From: Hevea brasiliensis
Taxonomy: Eukaryota; Streptophyta; Magnoliopsida; Malpighiales; Euphorbiaceae
Length of the DNA stretch: 64,000 nucleotides
NCBI RefSeq assembly: GCF_030052815.1
Contig: NC_079493.1
Coordinates: forward strand, 120,243,132-120,307,131
Direction: 5' to 3'
The translations under genes and the position numbers were made by a program. Under the pieces are notes generated by a model. It was not told where the DNA came from. It made no database searches and worked only from the letters and a program-made list of their open reading frames with translations. Below, piece after piece: positions 35,901 through 46,400 of the stretch (positions are counted from its first letter, which is position 1; each line of letters starts with the position of its first letter).

Positions 35901-36287
35901 AATTTGATTTGGATTGTGAAACTGTTTTGGAATGAATTGGTTTGAGTTGAATTGTGAATTATTGGAGGTTGGGAGATGTGAAACATTTTTGGCAGTGCTA
36001 TTTACAGGTATTTGAAGAACCGGTTTCTCAAAATACAGAGGGAACTCTGTCAAAATTTTTATAAAATTTGCGGCAAAATTTAAATGGATAAAAATTTTTG
36101 CTAGTCTTTAAGCTTTGAATAAATGGTTTTTAATTCTCACTAAAATGCTCACCACTTCCAAAATGTAAGAAAATCGTTTTAAAATCCCTTGTAGGGTACT
36201 TAATGAGTTATCGGTAGGTGAAGTTCGGTAGTTCATTAAATATTCTACGGGAACATGTTATGCCTTACAGAGGGGTAAGGTGTGACA
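32929..36287 (+). repeat. T3 first LTR
   Basis: It runs from TGTAACACC to GGTGTGACA, 3359 bp. A TATA-like TATAAAAT at 33563-33570 is followed by a CT-rich stretch (33595-33645), a plausible promoter and start region. The middle is built of related modules containing CATAACT, GAGCTA and TTTCATGAAGAA. Minus-strand frames at 33425-33670 and 33687-34010 recur in the second LTR and are not genes. Confidence 0.92.
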
Positions 36288-36295
36288 TGTTTTAG

Positions 36296-36307
36296 TGGTA
36301 TCAGAGC
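36296..36307 (+). other. T3a primer binding site, initiator Met tRNA type
   Basis: TGGTATCAGAGC, eight bases after the LTR end, complements the 3' end of plant initiator tRNA-Met. The second copy is at 44485-44496. Confidence 0.92.
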
Positions 36308-36476
36308 ATGGTTTTGCAATAAATTTTGACTATGTATGTGAATATTTCTTTGATAAGTACAACTGCTCAAGTGTCTTTAATTGATACATATGACATATTT
36401 ACATCATGAATATGCACTAATGGAGGTCAACCTCCTTGTGTTTGATCTCAGGAAGTAGAAAATTGTGAAAAACGGA

Positions 36477-37560
36477 ATGGAAGGAGGAGATCATTCCGAA
36501 GAACAATCTGTTGAGGCTGAGGTTCAAGGGGAAGCCCCAGCACTCCAGAACGTGAGTGGGTCAGCCACTCCAGCTCCTGCTCCAGCACCGCAGTTCCCTG
36601 CTCAATTTGTACAGCAGATGGCTGCATTCTTCCAGCAAATGGCGGGTAATGTGCCACCCCAAGCCCAGATGCCAGTACCTGTAGCATAACCACAGCCCTC
36701 AGCTCGGCAATATGAAAAGTTGATGAAATTTGGGGCCACTGAGTTTAAAGGCACTATGGATCCACTGGAGGCAGAACAGTGGTTGGAAAGAATGGAACGA
36801 GTTTTTAGAAAGCTACAGTGTACGGAAGAGCTGAAGTTTGAGTATTTTGTTTCATTGTTGCAAGGGGATGCGTTTGAATGGTGGAAGACCATCCCCCACA
36901 GCCTGGTTGAGCCACCTGTGCTGACATGGATAGACTTTTTGAGGGAGTTCCGACAGAAATGGGTTCCCGATGCATATGTGGATATGAAGTTGCAAGAATT
37001 TTTGAGTTTGAAACAAGGGAACCGAACCATAGCAGAGTATGAGAGAGACTTCTCAAGGCTAAGCCACTATGCTGGAAGCTTAGTCTCCACCCCAAGAGAC
37101 AGATGCAAGAGGTTTGAGTCCGGGCTAAGGCAGAGTTTGAGAATGCAAGTTGTGGGTTTCAGACATCAGAATTTTGCTGAATTGATCTCACAAGCCTTGG
37201 AATTAGAAAGGATAGAATCCGAAGGGGCAGTGAAGAAGGGTTCACAAGAGAAAGAGAAAACTGAAAAACTACTGAACAAGCATCTGGAAGTGGTTCTAGG
37301 AAGAGGAAACAGTTTGGGGGATCTAGCTCCTGTAGAGGCAGAGGCAGATTTTCTGGCCAAAGACCACCCGATGCAGTCGTGAGACCAATGAGCACCCGAG
37401 GAGCTCTATCGGTCCGGCAGTGTGAAACGTGCGGTAGAACTCATGGTGGGGTTTGTTTCAAGGCTACTGGTGCATGCTTTAACTGTGGAGGAAGCGGACA
37501 TTTCACTAAGGATTGCACTAGTCCGTGCCGGTCTGGATCTTTTGCCACATCTGAAGGATC
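36477..37560 (+). pseudogene. gag: T3a gag, stop and frameshift
   Basis: ATG 36477-36479 opens a short N-terminal part (MEGGDHSEEQSVEAE, then Pro/Ala-rich), which ends at TAA 36687-36689. The same frame reopens directly (36690-37265) with the capsid: KFGATEFKGT, AFEWWKT, EFRQKWVPDAY, EYERDFSRLSHYAG, RCKRFESGL. One base is missing near 37266, after GAAAA. The zinc knuckle CFNCGGSGHFTKDC in the next frame (37379-37954) is intact CX2CX4HX4C. The TAA is shared with T3b, so it predates the duplication; CAA to TAA is the simplest origin. Confidence 0.85.
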
Positions 37561-37679
37561 AACCCAAGTCTCTGCACCTAGAGGGTCACCGTCAGTTGCT
37601 AGAGGTAGAGGTAGGGGTCCTGGTAACACCCCTGGAAGTCAGAGCACTGTTAACCAGCCAGTACCTAGTGGCGCACCAG

Positions 37680-38100
37680 TCAGAGTGTATACCATGCGTC
37701 AGAGGGAAGAGGCTGAAACATCAGATGTTGTAGCTGGTATTTTCTCCATCCTTGACCAAGATGTGTATGTGTTATTTGATCCTGGCTCCACACATTCGTA
37801 TGTTAGTGCTAGTGTGATGTGTTCTACTGCTATTCAGTGTGTACCAATGGACTATGATGTGTTAGTAACTAGTCCATTAAGCCAGGAGGTCAGGGTTAAT
37901 AGGCTATATAGAGATTGTCCTTTGGTGATCCAAGGACACACTTTTTCTGTCTGATTTAATTGAAATGCCCTTCAGAGATTATGACATTATCTTGGGCATG
38001 GATTGGTTAGCCAGGCATCATGCCATGATTGATCAGAGATCAAGACAGTCACTTTTGGTCTCCCTCAGTATGGTGATGTAGTAATACATGGGGAGAGACA
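37680..38100 (+). pseudogene. pol: T3a protease, frameshifted
   Basis: The active-site segment [17 protein letters not shown] is in the frame ending at 37954. A shift near 37945, shared with T3b at about 46143, moves DLIEM and ILGMDWLARHHAM (37985-38030) to another frame. The segment 38030-38085 is scrambled by short indels. Confidence 0.8.
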
Positions 38101-41064
38101 ATTATTACCTTCAAACATCATTTCACCAGACCGCCGTAAAAATGATTAGGAAAGGGTGTGAGGCGTACTTGGCACATGTGATAGACACCCAAGTGGGGAG
38201 TCCAGCATTGGAGGACATTCCTACTGTATGTGACTTTCCGGATGTATTTCCTGAAGAATTGCCAGGATTACCTCCAGAAAGAGAAGTGCAGTTTGAAATT
38301 GATGTTATGCCTGGTGTGGAACCAATTTCCATAACACCATACAGAATGGCACTTGCAGAGCTAAAAGAATTAAAAGTGCAGTTGCAAGAGCTGCTTGATA
38401 AGGGCTTTATTCGCCCTAGTGTGTCACCTTGGGGAGCGCCAGTATTGTTTGTTAAGAAGAAGGATGGCACTCTCCGGTTATGCATTGACTATCGGCAGTT
38501 GAATAAGGTGACAATAAAGAACATATATCCATTGCCCCGTATTGATGATTTGTTTGATCAGTTGAGAGGTGCAGCTGTGTTCTCCAAAATTGACCTGAGA
38601 TCAGGTTATTATCAGCTGAAAGTACAAGAGCAGAGTATTTCTAAATCGCCTTCGTAACCCGCTATGGCCATTATGAGTTTTTGGTTATGCCATTCGGTTA
38701 ACTAATGCTCCATTACGCTTTTATGGATCGATGAACACTATCTTGAGACCATACCTCGACCGCTTTGTTGTGGTATTCATAGATGATATATTGGTCTATT
38801 CGAGGAATGCGAAGAGCATGATAGACATCCATGATTGTACTCAGACTTTGAGGAGAAACGACTATATGCCAAATTGTCGAAATGTGAATTTTGGCTGAAG
38901 GAGATATCCTTTTGGGGCACATAGTATCAGAGAGGGTATTAAGGTAGATCCTAGCAAGATTGAAGCTATCCTTAATTGGAAGCCACCAGAAATGTCACGA
39001 GATTCGCAGTCAAGGGTTAATGGATACTACCGTAGATTTGTGAAGGATTCTCCATGTTGGCATCTCCATTGACCAAGCTACTTAGAAAGGATGTGAAATT
39101 TCAGGTGGGCGGACAAATGCCAAAGAAAGTTTTGATGAATTGAAAAGATGTTTGACAGAGGCTCCATCCGACTTTACCTACACCGGTAAAGAATATACGA
39201 TTCAATGATGCTTCTCATAATGGGTTAGGTTGTGTGTTGATGCAAGATCGAAATGTCATTGCCTATGCATCACGCCACTAAAATCGCATGAGAGGAATTA
39301 TCCAACACATGATTTGGAGCTTGAGCCATTGTGTTTGCTCTTAAGATCTGGAGACATTATTTGTATGGGGAGAAGTGCTACATCTACACTGCATCATAAG
39401 CGTTTGAAGTATTTGGGCACCCGTAAAGAGTTGAATTTGAGACAGAGGAGATGGTTAGAGTTGATAAAGACTATGATTATCTGATAGACTATCAGCCAGT
39501 GAAAGCTAATGTTGTGGCTGACGCCCTAAGTCGCAAGACTATGGCAAGTCTACAGGTTACTCCTTTGTCTTTGGTACATGAGTTGAGGTTATTACATGCC
39601 AGTTTAGAGAATAATGATGATGGGCAGCGGTTGCATGGCATGTACAGCGGTGTTGATTGATCATATCGTAATGGTCTCGAATGATGAAAGGTATCGTTTG
39701 TTGGAAGAAGTCCGCAGACAGGGGCAAGAAACGAGTTCTAAATCAGAGATGATGGTTTACTGCTACACCAGGGTAGAATGTGTGTTCCTAATGATGTCGA
39801 TTTGAGGCAGATCATTTTGAAGGAAGCACATGAGTCTCCTTTTTCCATGCACCCTGGTGGTACAAAAATGTATAGGGGCTAAAGGAGCATTCTTGGTGGA
39901 TGGGTATGAAGAGAGATTTGGCGAGTTTGTGTCCAAATGCCTAACTTGTCGCAAGTAAAGGCGAGCATCAAGTACCCACTGGTTGTTACATCCACTACCA
40001 AGGTTTGGAATGGAAATGGGAAAGAATAACTATGAATTTTGTAATGGGACTTCCGAGGAAACAGAAGAGTCATGATGCAGTGTGGGTCATTGTCGGCATC
40101 GACTAAGTTCGCTCATTTTCTCACAAATCGAATGGACTACGCTTTGGACAGATTGGCGATTGTACATCGATGAGATTGTGAAACCGCATGGAGTGCCGTA
40201 TCCATCGTATCGATGCAGATCCTAGGTTCACTTCTAGATTCTGGGTAGTCTTGAGAGCCCTAGGAACTAGATTGAACTTCGATCGCATTCCACCCACGCA
40301 TGCATGGCCAGTCTGAGAGGGTAATTCAGATTTTGGAGGACATGCTACGGGCTTGTGTGATTGAGTTTGAGGGTAGTTGGGATACACACTTGCCTTTGAT
40401 TGAGTTTGCCTACAACAACAGCTACCAATCAAGCATTGGGATGCCTCCATATGAAGCTTTGTATGGCAGGAAATGTAGAACCCCGTTGTGTTGGGATGAC
40501 ATGGGTGAAAGAAAAATGATTGGACCCGAAATTGTTCAACAGACTGAAGAGAAAATTAGGGTGATCAAAGACCGATTTAAAGCTGCATCAGACCGTCAGA
40601 AGTCCTATATTGATTTGAAAAGAAGGGATATTGAGTATGCAGTGGGTGAGAAAGTTTTCCTCAAAGTTTCTCCTTGGAAGAGGATTATGAGATTCGGAAG
40701 AAAGGGGAAACTAAGTCCTCGTTTTATCAGGCCATATGAGGTATTGGAAAGAGTGGGTCCTTTGGCATATCGGTTGGCACTACCTCCAGAGTTGGAAAAG
40801 ATACATAATGTCTTCCATGTGTCTATGTTGAGGAGGTATCGATCAGACCCATCTCATGTACTACCAGTAGAAGAAATTGAAGTGAATCCAGACCTCACAT
40901 ATGAAGAAGAACCCATAAAGATTCTGGCTTATGAGGTGAAGCAGCTATGGAATAAGCAGATACCGTTGGTAAAAGTGCTGTGGAACCATCATTCGGGCCA
41001 AGAAGCTACTTGGGAACAAGAGGAGGACATGAGGAGACAACACCCACAGTTGTTCAGAGATTGA
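38101..41064 (+). pseudogene. pol: T3a RT, RNase H, integrase and chromodomain
   Basis: The RT N-terminal part is open at 38101-38650 ([23 protein letters not shown]). From about 38640 to 40300 nearly every 10-40 bases carries a small indel, destroying the RT catalytic region, RNase H and the integrase zinc finger and core as reading frames, although they are recognisable against T3b. From 40300 the frame is perfect again for 254 codons: [37 protein letters not shown], and the complete tail GQEATWEQEEDMRRQHPQLF with its stop at 41062-41064. The sharp return to quality is discussed in the findings. Confidence 0.85.
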
Positions 41065-41099
41065 TACAAGGTAAAAATTTCGAGAGGAAATTTATTCAA

Positions 41100-41120
41100 G
41101 GGGGGGGGGGGGGGGAGAAT
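41100..41120 (+). other. T3a polypurine tract with a run of 16 G
   Basis: Sixteen consecutive G (41100-41115) and AGAAT precede the LTR start at 41121. The location fits a purine tract. The exact run length is uncertain because homopolymers are error-prone. Confidence 0.75.
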
Positions 41121-44100
41121 TGTAACACCCCGTTTGCATAGCCTGGTATATTTCACTGTTCCGGTGACCGGTGTCGGTCCGGACAATTATTGGGATTAGG
41201 GCCACACCTAAGACAACTTGATAAGCCATAAACACAAATAATTAGTAATGTTCAATTAGTTAAGTATAAATAAGAAAAATAGAACATAAGAAGTTAAACG
41301 AGCCGAGAGTCACAAATGATGGGTGACCTCTCGTAAACGATCGCGAAGTCGCTTTTAAACTCAAATTTCAACCGTAAATGTGACGCCTTGCGTCCTTAGG
41401 ACTCTCATGAACACAGTGGAAAAGAGAAAATTACGAAAAGAACTGTTAAGCTACCAAATAATTAGGTCGTGAGCCGAAAGAAATATTGGATTATTTGCAA
41501 ATCGATGAACCCAAGGGGCAATTTGGTCAATTGACCGAGAGTGACTCGACCTAATCACAAATAAAATCGAGAAAAGAAAATTTGGAATCGAAAATTAAAT
41601 TAAAGAACTAATAGAAAAATAAAAAAAAAAGAGAAAAATGAAAAAGGTAAAAAGGTGATAACATCATGCATGACCTCATGCATGATGCCATAAATAAATT
41701 GATTAAATTAATTAAATTGATTTGTGGTCTTCCATAAGCCAAGTTTATAAAATAAAAGAAAAGAAAAAAAAAATGGGCATCTTCCCACTTTCCCGTCCAC
41801 ATTCCCTCTCTCTCTCTTTTCTCCTTTGTTCCTCCATAGCCATGAAAAATCAAGCTTTTAAAGCTTGAATCAACCCCATAAATCCCACAAATTTCTTATG
41901 TAAATCTTATTGTTGGATCTTGACAAGCTTATTGAGAACAAAAAGAAAGAAGAAATCAGAAGAATTGGAGCTTTTGGAAAAACTTCAATTGAAGTAAGTT
42001 GATCCAACCTTTTTTTTAGTAAAAATGTTTGAATTAGAGTAGAAATGGATAGAATAACATGAAAAATTGAGAAAATTATGTATGAGAACAAAGATGTAAA
42101 TTTCAGCCAACTTTGAAGGACCAAAACGAAAATTTTACAAGTCCAATTGATATGGCACCAATTGGGGATGAAAATAGACATAAAATGACACAAATTTCAT
42201 TAAGGAACCATGCCCAAAAGCTGACCAAAACATAGTGAACCAATTAACCAAAGTTGGTTAAGAGCAGGCTGCCACTGCACAAATTGACCAAATGAACAGT
42301 ATTTGTTCATTTGGTCATAACTCGAGTTAGACAGGTCAAATTGACCTGAAATTTGGCCAGGGGTTAGAGGAGATATAGATCTAAAACTTTCATGAAGAAC
42401 ATCACCCCAAATTATGCCATTAACCCATTCAAATTATTGAGCAAAGTTGAGTTATCAAACCTGCAACTCTGCAGATTTTCATTTGAGCAGTAATGTTTGG
42501 ATGGCTATAACTCTCTCTAGAAAACTCAGATTTAGGTGATTCTTGAACCGATGGAAACCTAAGGTATAGTAGAACATTTCATATGAAGAAAGTTAGACCA
42601 AATTATGAACTTAACTTGATCAAATTACTGACCAAAGTTGGATCAAAATCGCTGTAACCCAAGATACCAAGATGAGCGATTGCACGTGAACAGTAAACTT
42701 ATTTTGGCCATAACTTGAGCTAAAAAACTCCGATTGAGGTGATCCAAAAATGAGAATACACTTAAGACAATAAGGAACATTTTCTATGAAGGAAGTTTTG
42801 TCAAATTCCAACAGTAGATCGACCAATAGAACAGTGCAACTTCGGAGCACTAAAACCGAAAATTGGCAATTTTGCCAAAATGACCTACGCTTCGAAAAAA
42901 TGACCAAAACCAATAAGTTTGGTGACCAAAATGTGGTATGTGGGTGAAGTTGGAGTTCCCATACCTATTAAGCCTTAAAAAGTCAACAATTTGACTTGAA
43001 TAGTGTAGTGAATAGTAACCCAAAACACAAAAACTTCGAGAACGTCGAATTTAACGCAATAGAGCTAGTTAAAATGAAGTTAAATTTATTTGTGGACTTA
43101 TGTTATGTTATGGTACTGAAACACTATGAAATTGTGTGTTTTAGCTGAAAAAGACTTGGAAGCTCGGAGAGACTGAGTCAAGGCCTAGAGGCGACTCCAG
43201 TCAGGTTTATGCACAATAAATCCTATTTAAGCATTTTACCCTTGAAAAATTGATTTAGCATGCAGTATGAATTTATGAACTTTTGTGTTGCCACCTTGTG
43301 ATCAAATTGTAACTTTGGAAATTGATTTTATTTTTGTATGCAATATTTGAATGAAATGTTTGAAATGGATTTTATGTTCACACTTAGCATGACAGTATCA
43401 CATTTCCTCCTCCATTTATGGGGTTGAGATCGTTTATTTTCCTTCCTCTCTGGCTTGCCAGTTGAGGTTGTAGATCGGATGAGTACTCATTAGCTAGCTA
43501 GCCACCTCCCTCATTGATTTCGATTAATGGGGTTGTAGATTGCTTTGTCGTGGTGTACAACGCGGCATTGATCGGAAATTTTGTGTCATGGCTTAAGTTG
43601 TGTATGACTTGGCAACACTGTGTTTATGGAATTATTTGACTAAACTGTGTTTAATAGATTATTTGACAAAATGGTGTTATTATGAACTTTGATCATTATT
43701 GAAATGTGATTGAGAAACATTTGAATTGTATTTGGCAATGAATGATTTATTTATTGCATTTTAAATTTTTATTGTACACCACTGAGTATTTTTATACTCA
43801 GCGATGGCTTATTTTGCTGTCGCAGATAAGAGCAAAGAAAAAGCAGCAGAGTGAGCTGCGATTAAATCGAGGATTACATTGATCTTTTGTACGGGTATTA
43901 TTTTATGCCCTTGTTGATAAATTTTGATGTAAATATGGAAATGTTGTATGTATCAATATAAAGTCGAGCAGTTGTAAATAAATTGTAATAATATTATTTT
44001 AGATTTTCTTCTATAAATTTAATATTTGTATATATGAATTTCCTGCTTTATGTTTTGTGAATGAAATTATTAAATATTTTGAGTTGACAAATTTGATTTG

Positions 44101-44476
44101 GATTGTGGAACTGTTTTGGAATGAATTGGTTTGAGTTGAATTGTGAATTATTGGAGGTTGGGAGATGTGAAACATTTTTGGGAGTGCCTTTTACAGGTAT
44201 TTGAAGAACTGGTTTCTCAAAATACAGAGGGAACTCTGTCAAAATTTTTATAAAATTTGCGGCAAAATTTAAATGGACAAAAATTTTTACTAGTCTTTAA
44301 GCTTTGAATAAATGGTTTTTAATTCTCACTAAAATGCTCACCACTTCCAAAATGTAAGAAAATCGTTTTAAAATCCCTTGTAGGGTACTTAATGAGTTAT
44401 CGGTAGGTGAAGTTCGGTAGTTCATTAAATATTCTACGGGAACATGTTATGCCTTACAGAGGGGTAAGGTGTGACA
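41121..44476 (+). repeat. T3 middle LTR
   Basis: It has the same ends as 32929-36287 and is 3356 bp. It acts as the 3' LTR of T3a and the 5' LTR of T3b. A noisy patch at about 41310-41600 and another at 42648-42690 contain CHG-associated indels; outside them the identity to the first LTR is very high. A TATAAAAT lies at 41756-41763. Confidence 0.92.
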
Positions 44477-44484
44477 TGTTTTAG

Positions 44485-44496
44485 TGGTATCAGAGC
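44485..44496 (+). other. T3b primer binding site, initiator Met tRNA type
   Basis: TGGTATCAGAGC lies eight bases after the end of the middle LTR, showing that this LTR is positioned as a 5' LTR for the second internal region. Confidence 0.92.
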
Positions 44497-44665
44497 ATGG
44501 TTTTGCAATAAATTTTGACTATGTATGTGAATATTTCTTTGATAAGTACAACTGCTCAAGTGTCTTTAATTGATACATATGACATATTTACATCATGAAT
44601 ATGCACTAATGGAGGTCAACCTCCTTGTGTTTGATCTTAGGAAGTAGAAAATTGTGAAAAACGGA

Positions 44666-45760
44666 ATGGAAGGAGGAGATCATTCCGAAGAACAATCTGT
44701 TGAGGCTGAGGTTCAAGGGGAAGCCCCAAAGACCTGCAACGTGAGTGGGTCAGCCACTCCAGCTCCTGCTCCAGCACCGCAGTTCCCTACTCAATTTGTA
44801 CAGCAGATGGCTGCATTCTTCCAGCAAATGGCGGGTAATGTGCCACCCCAAGCCCAGATACCAGTACTTGTAGCATAACCACAGCCCTCAGCTCGGCAGT
44901 ATGAAAAGTTGATGAAATTTGGGGCCACCGAGTTTAAAGGCACTGTGGATCCACTGGAGGCAGAACAGTGGTTGGAAAGAATGGAACGAGTTTTTAGAAA
45001 GCTGCAGGTACTGGAAGAGTCAAGTTTGAGTATTCTGTTTCATTGTTGCAAGGGGATGCGTTTGAATGGTGGAAGACCATCCCCCACAGCCTGGTTGAGC
45101 CACCTGTGCTGACATGGACAGACTTTTTGAGGGAGTTCCGACAGAAATGGGTTCCCGAAGCATATGTGGATATGAAGTTGCAAGAATTTTTTAGTTTGAA
45201 ACAAGGGAACCGAACCATAGCAGAGTATGAGAGAGACTTCTCAAGGCTAAGCCACTATGCTGGAAGCTTAGTCTCCACCCCCAGAGACAGATGCTAGAGG
45301 TTTGAGTTCGGGCTAAGGCAGAGTCTGAGAATGCAAATTGTGGGTTTCAGACATCAGAATTTTGCTGAATTGATCTCACAAGCCTTGGAATTAGAAAGGA
45401 TAGAATCCGAAGGGGCAGTGAAGAAGGGTTCACAAGAGAAAGAGAAAACTGAAAAGACTACTGAACAAGCATCTGGAAGTGGTTCTGGGAAGAGGAAACA
45501 GTTTGGGGGATCTAGCTCCCGTAGAGGCAGAGGCAGATTTTCTGGCCAAAGACCACCCCGGTCTGGTCAGCAGACCCAGCAGGCACCCCGAGAAGCTCTA
45601 TCGGTCCGGCAGTGTGAAACGTGCGATAAAACTCATGGTGGGGTTTGTTTCAAGGCTACTGGTGCATGCTTTAACTATGGAGGAAGCGGACATTTCGCTA
45701 AGGATTGCACTAGTCCGCGCCGGTCTGGATCTTTTGCCACATCTGAAGGATCAACCCAAG
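44666..45760 (+). pseudogene. gag: T3b gag, two stops and a frameshift
   Basis: ATG 44666-44668 is followed by the same TAA as in T3a (44876-44878). The capsid frame is lost near 45007-45030, restored (45043-45297), and stopped by TAG at 45295-45297 where T3a has AAG. From 45298 it is open through the basic RGRGR linker. The zinc knuckle reads CFNYGGSGHFAKDC: the second Cys is Tyr (TGT to TAT), which would remove zinc binding. Confidence 0.85.
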
Positions 45761-45869
45761 TCTCTGCACCTAGAGGGTCACAGTCAGCTGCTAGAGGTAG
45801 AGGCAGAGGTAGGGGTCCTGGTAACACTGCTGGAAGTCAGAGCACTGTTAACCAGCCAGTACCTAGTGG

Positions 45870-46400
45870 CGCACCAGTCAGAGTGTATACCATGCGTCAG
45901 AGGGAAGAGGCTGAAACATCAGATGTTGTAGCTGGTATTTTCTCCATCCTTGACCAAGATGTGTATGTGTTATTTGATCCTGGCTCCACACATTCGTATG
46001 TTAGTGCTAGTGTGATGTGTTCTACTGCTATTCAGTGTGTACCAATGGACTATGATGTGTTAGTAACTAGTCCATTAAGCCAGGAGGTCAGGGTTAATAG
46101 GCTATATAGAGATTGTCCTTTGGTGATCCAAGGACACACTTTTTCTGTCTGATTTAATTGAAATGCTCTTCAGAGATTATGACATTATCTTGGGCATGGA
46201 TTGGTTAGCCAGGCATCATGCCATGATTGGATCAGAGATCAAGATCCACTTTTGGTCTCCTCGCATGGTGATGTAGTAATACATGGGGAGAGACATATTA
46301 CCTTCAAACATCATTTCACCAGACCGCCGTAAAAATGATTAGGAAAGGGTGTGAGGCGATTTGGCACATGTGATAGACACCCAAGTGGGGAGTCCAAAGA
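45870..46400 (+). pseudogene. pol: T3b protease, frameshifted
   Basis: [14 protein letters not shown] is at about 45977-46020. The frame is lost at about 46143, as in T3a. ILGMDWLARHHAMIG follows at 46188-46230 in another frame. The segment 46220-46510 is a noisy patch. Confidence 0.8.

Noticed and set aside
41100..41115. Run of 16 G as a G-quadruplex or regulatory element
   Set aside because: Its position immediately before an LTR marks it as the purine tract, and homopolymer length is unreliable.
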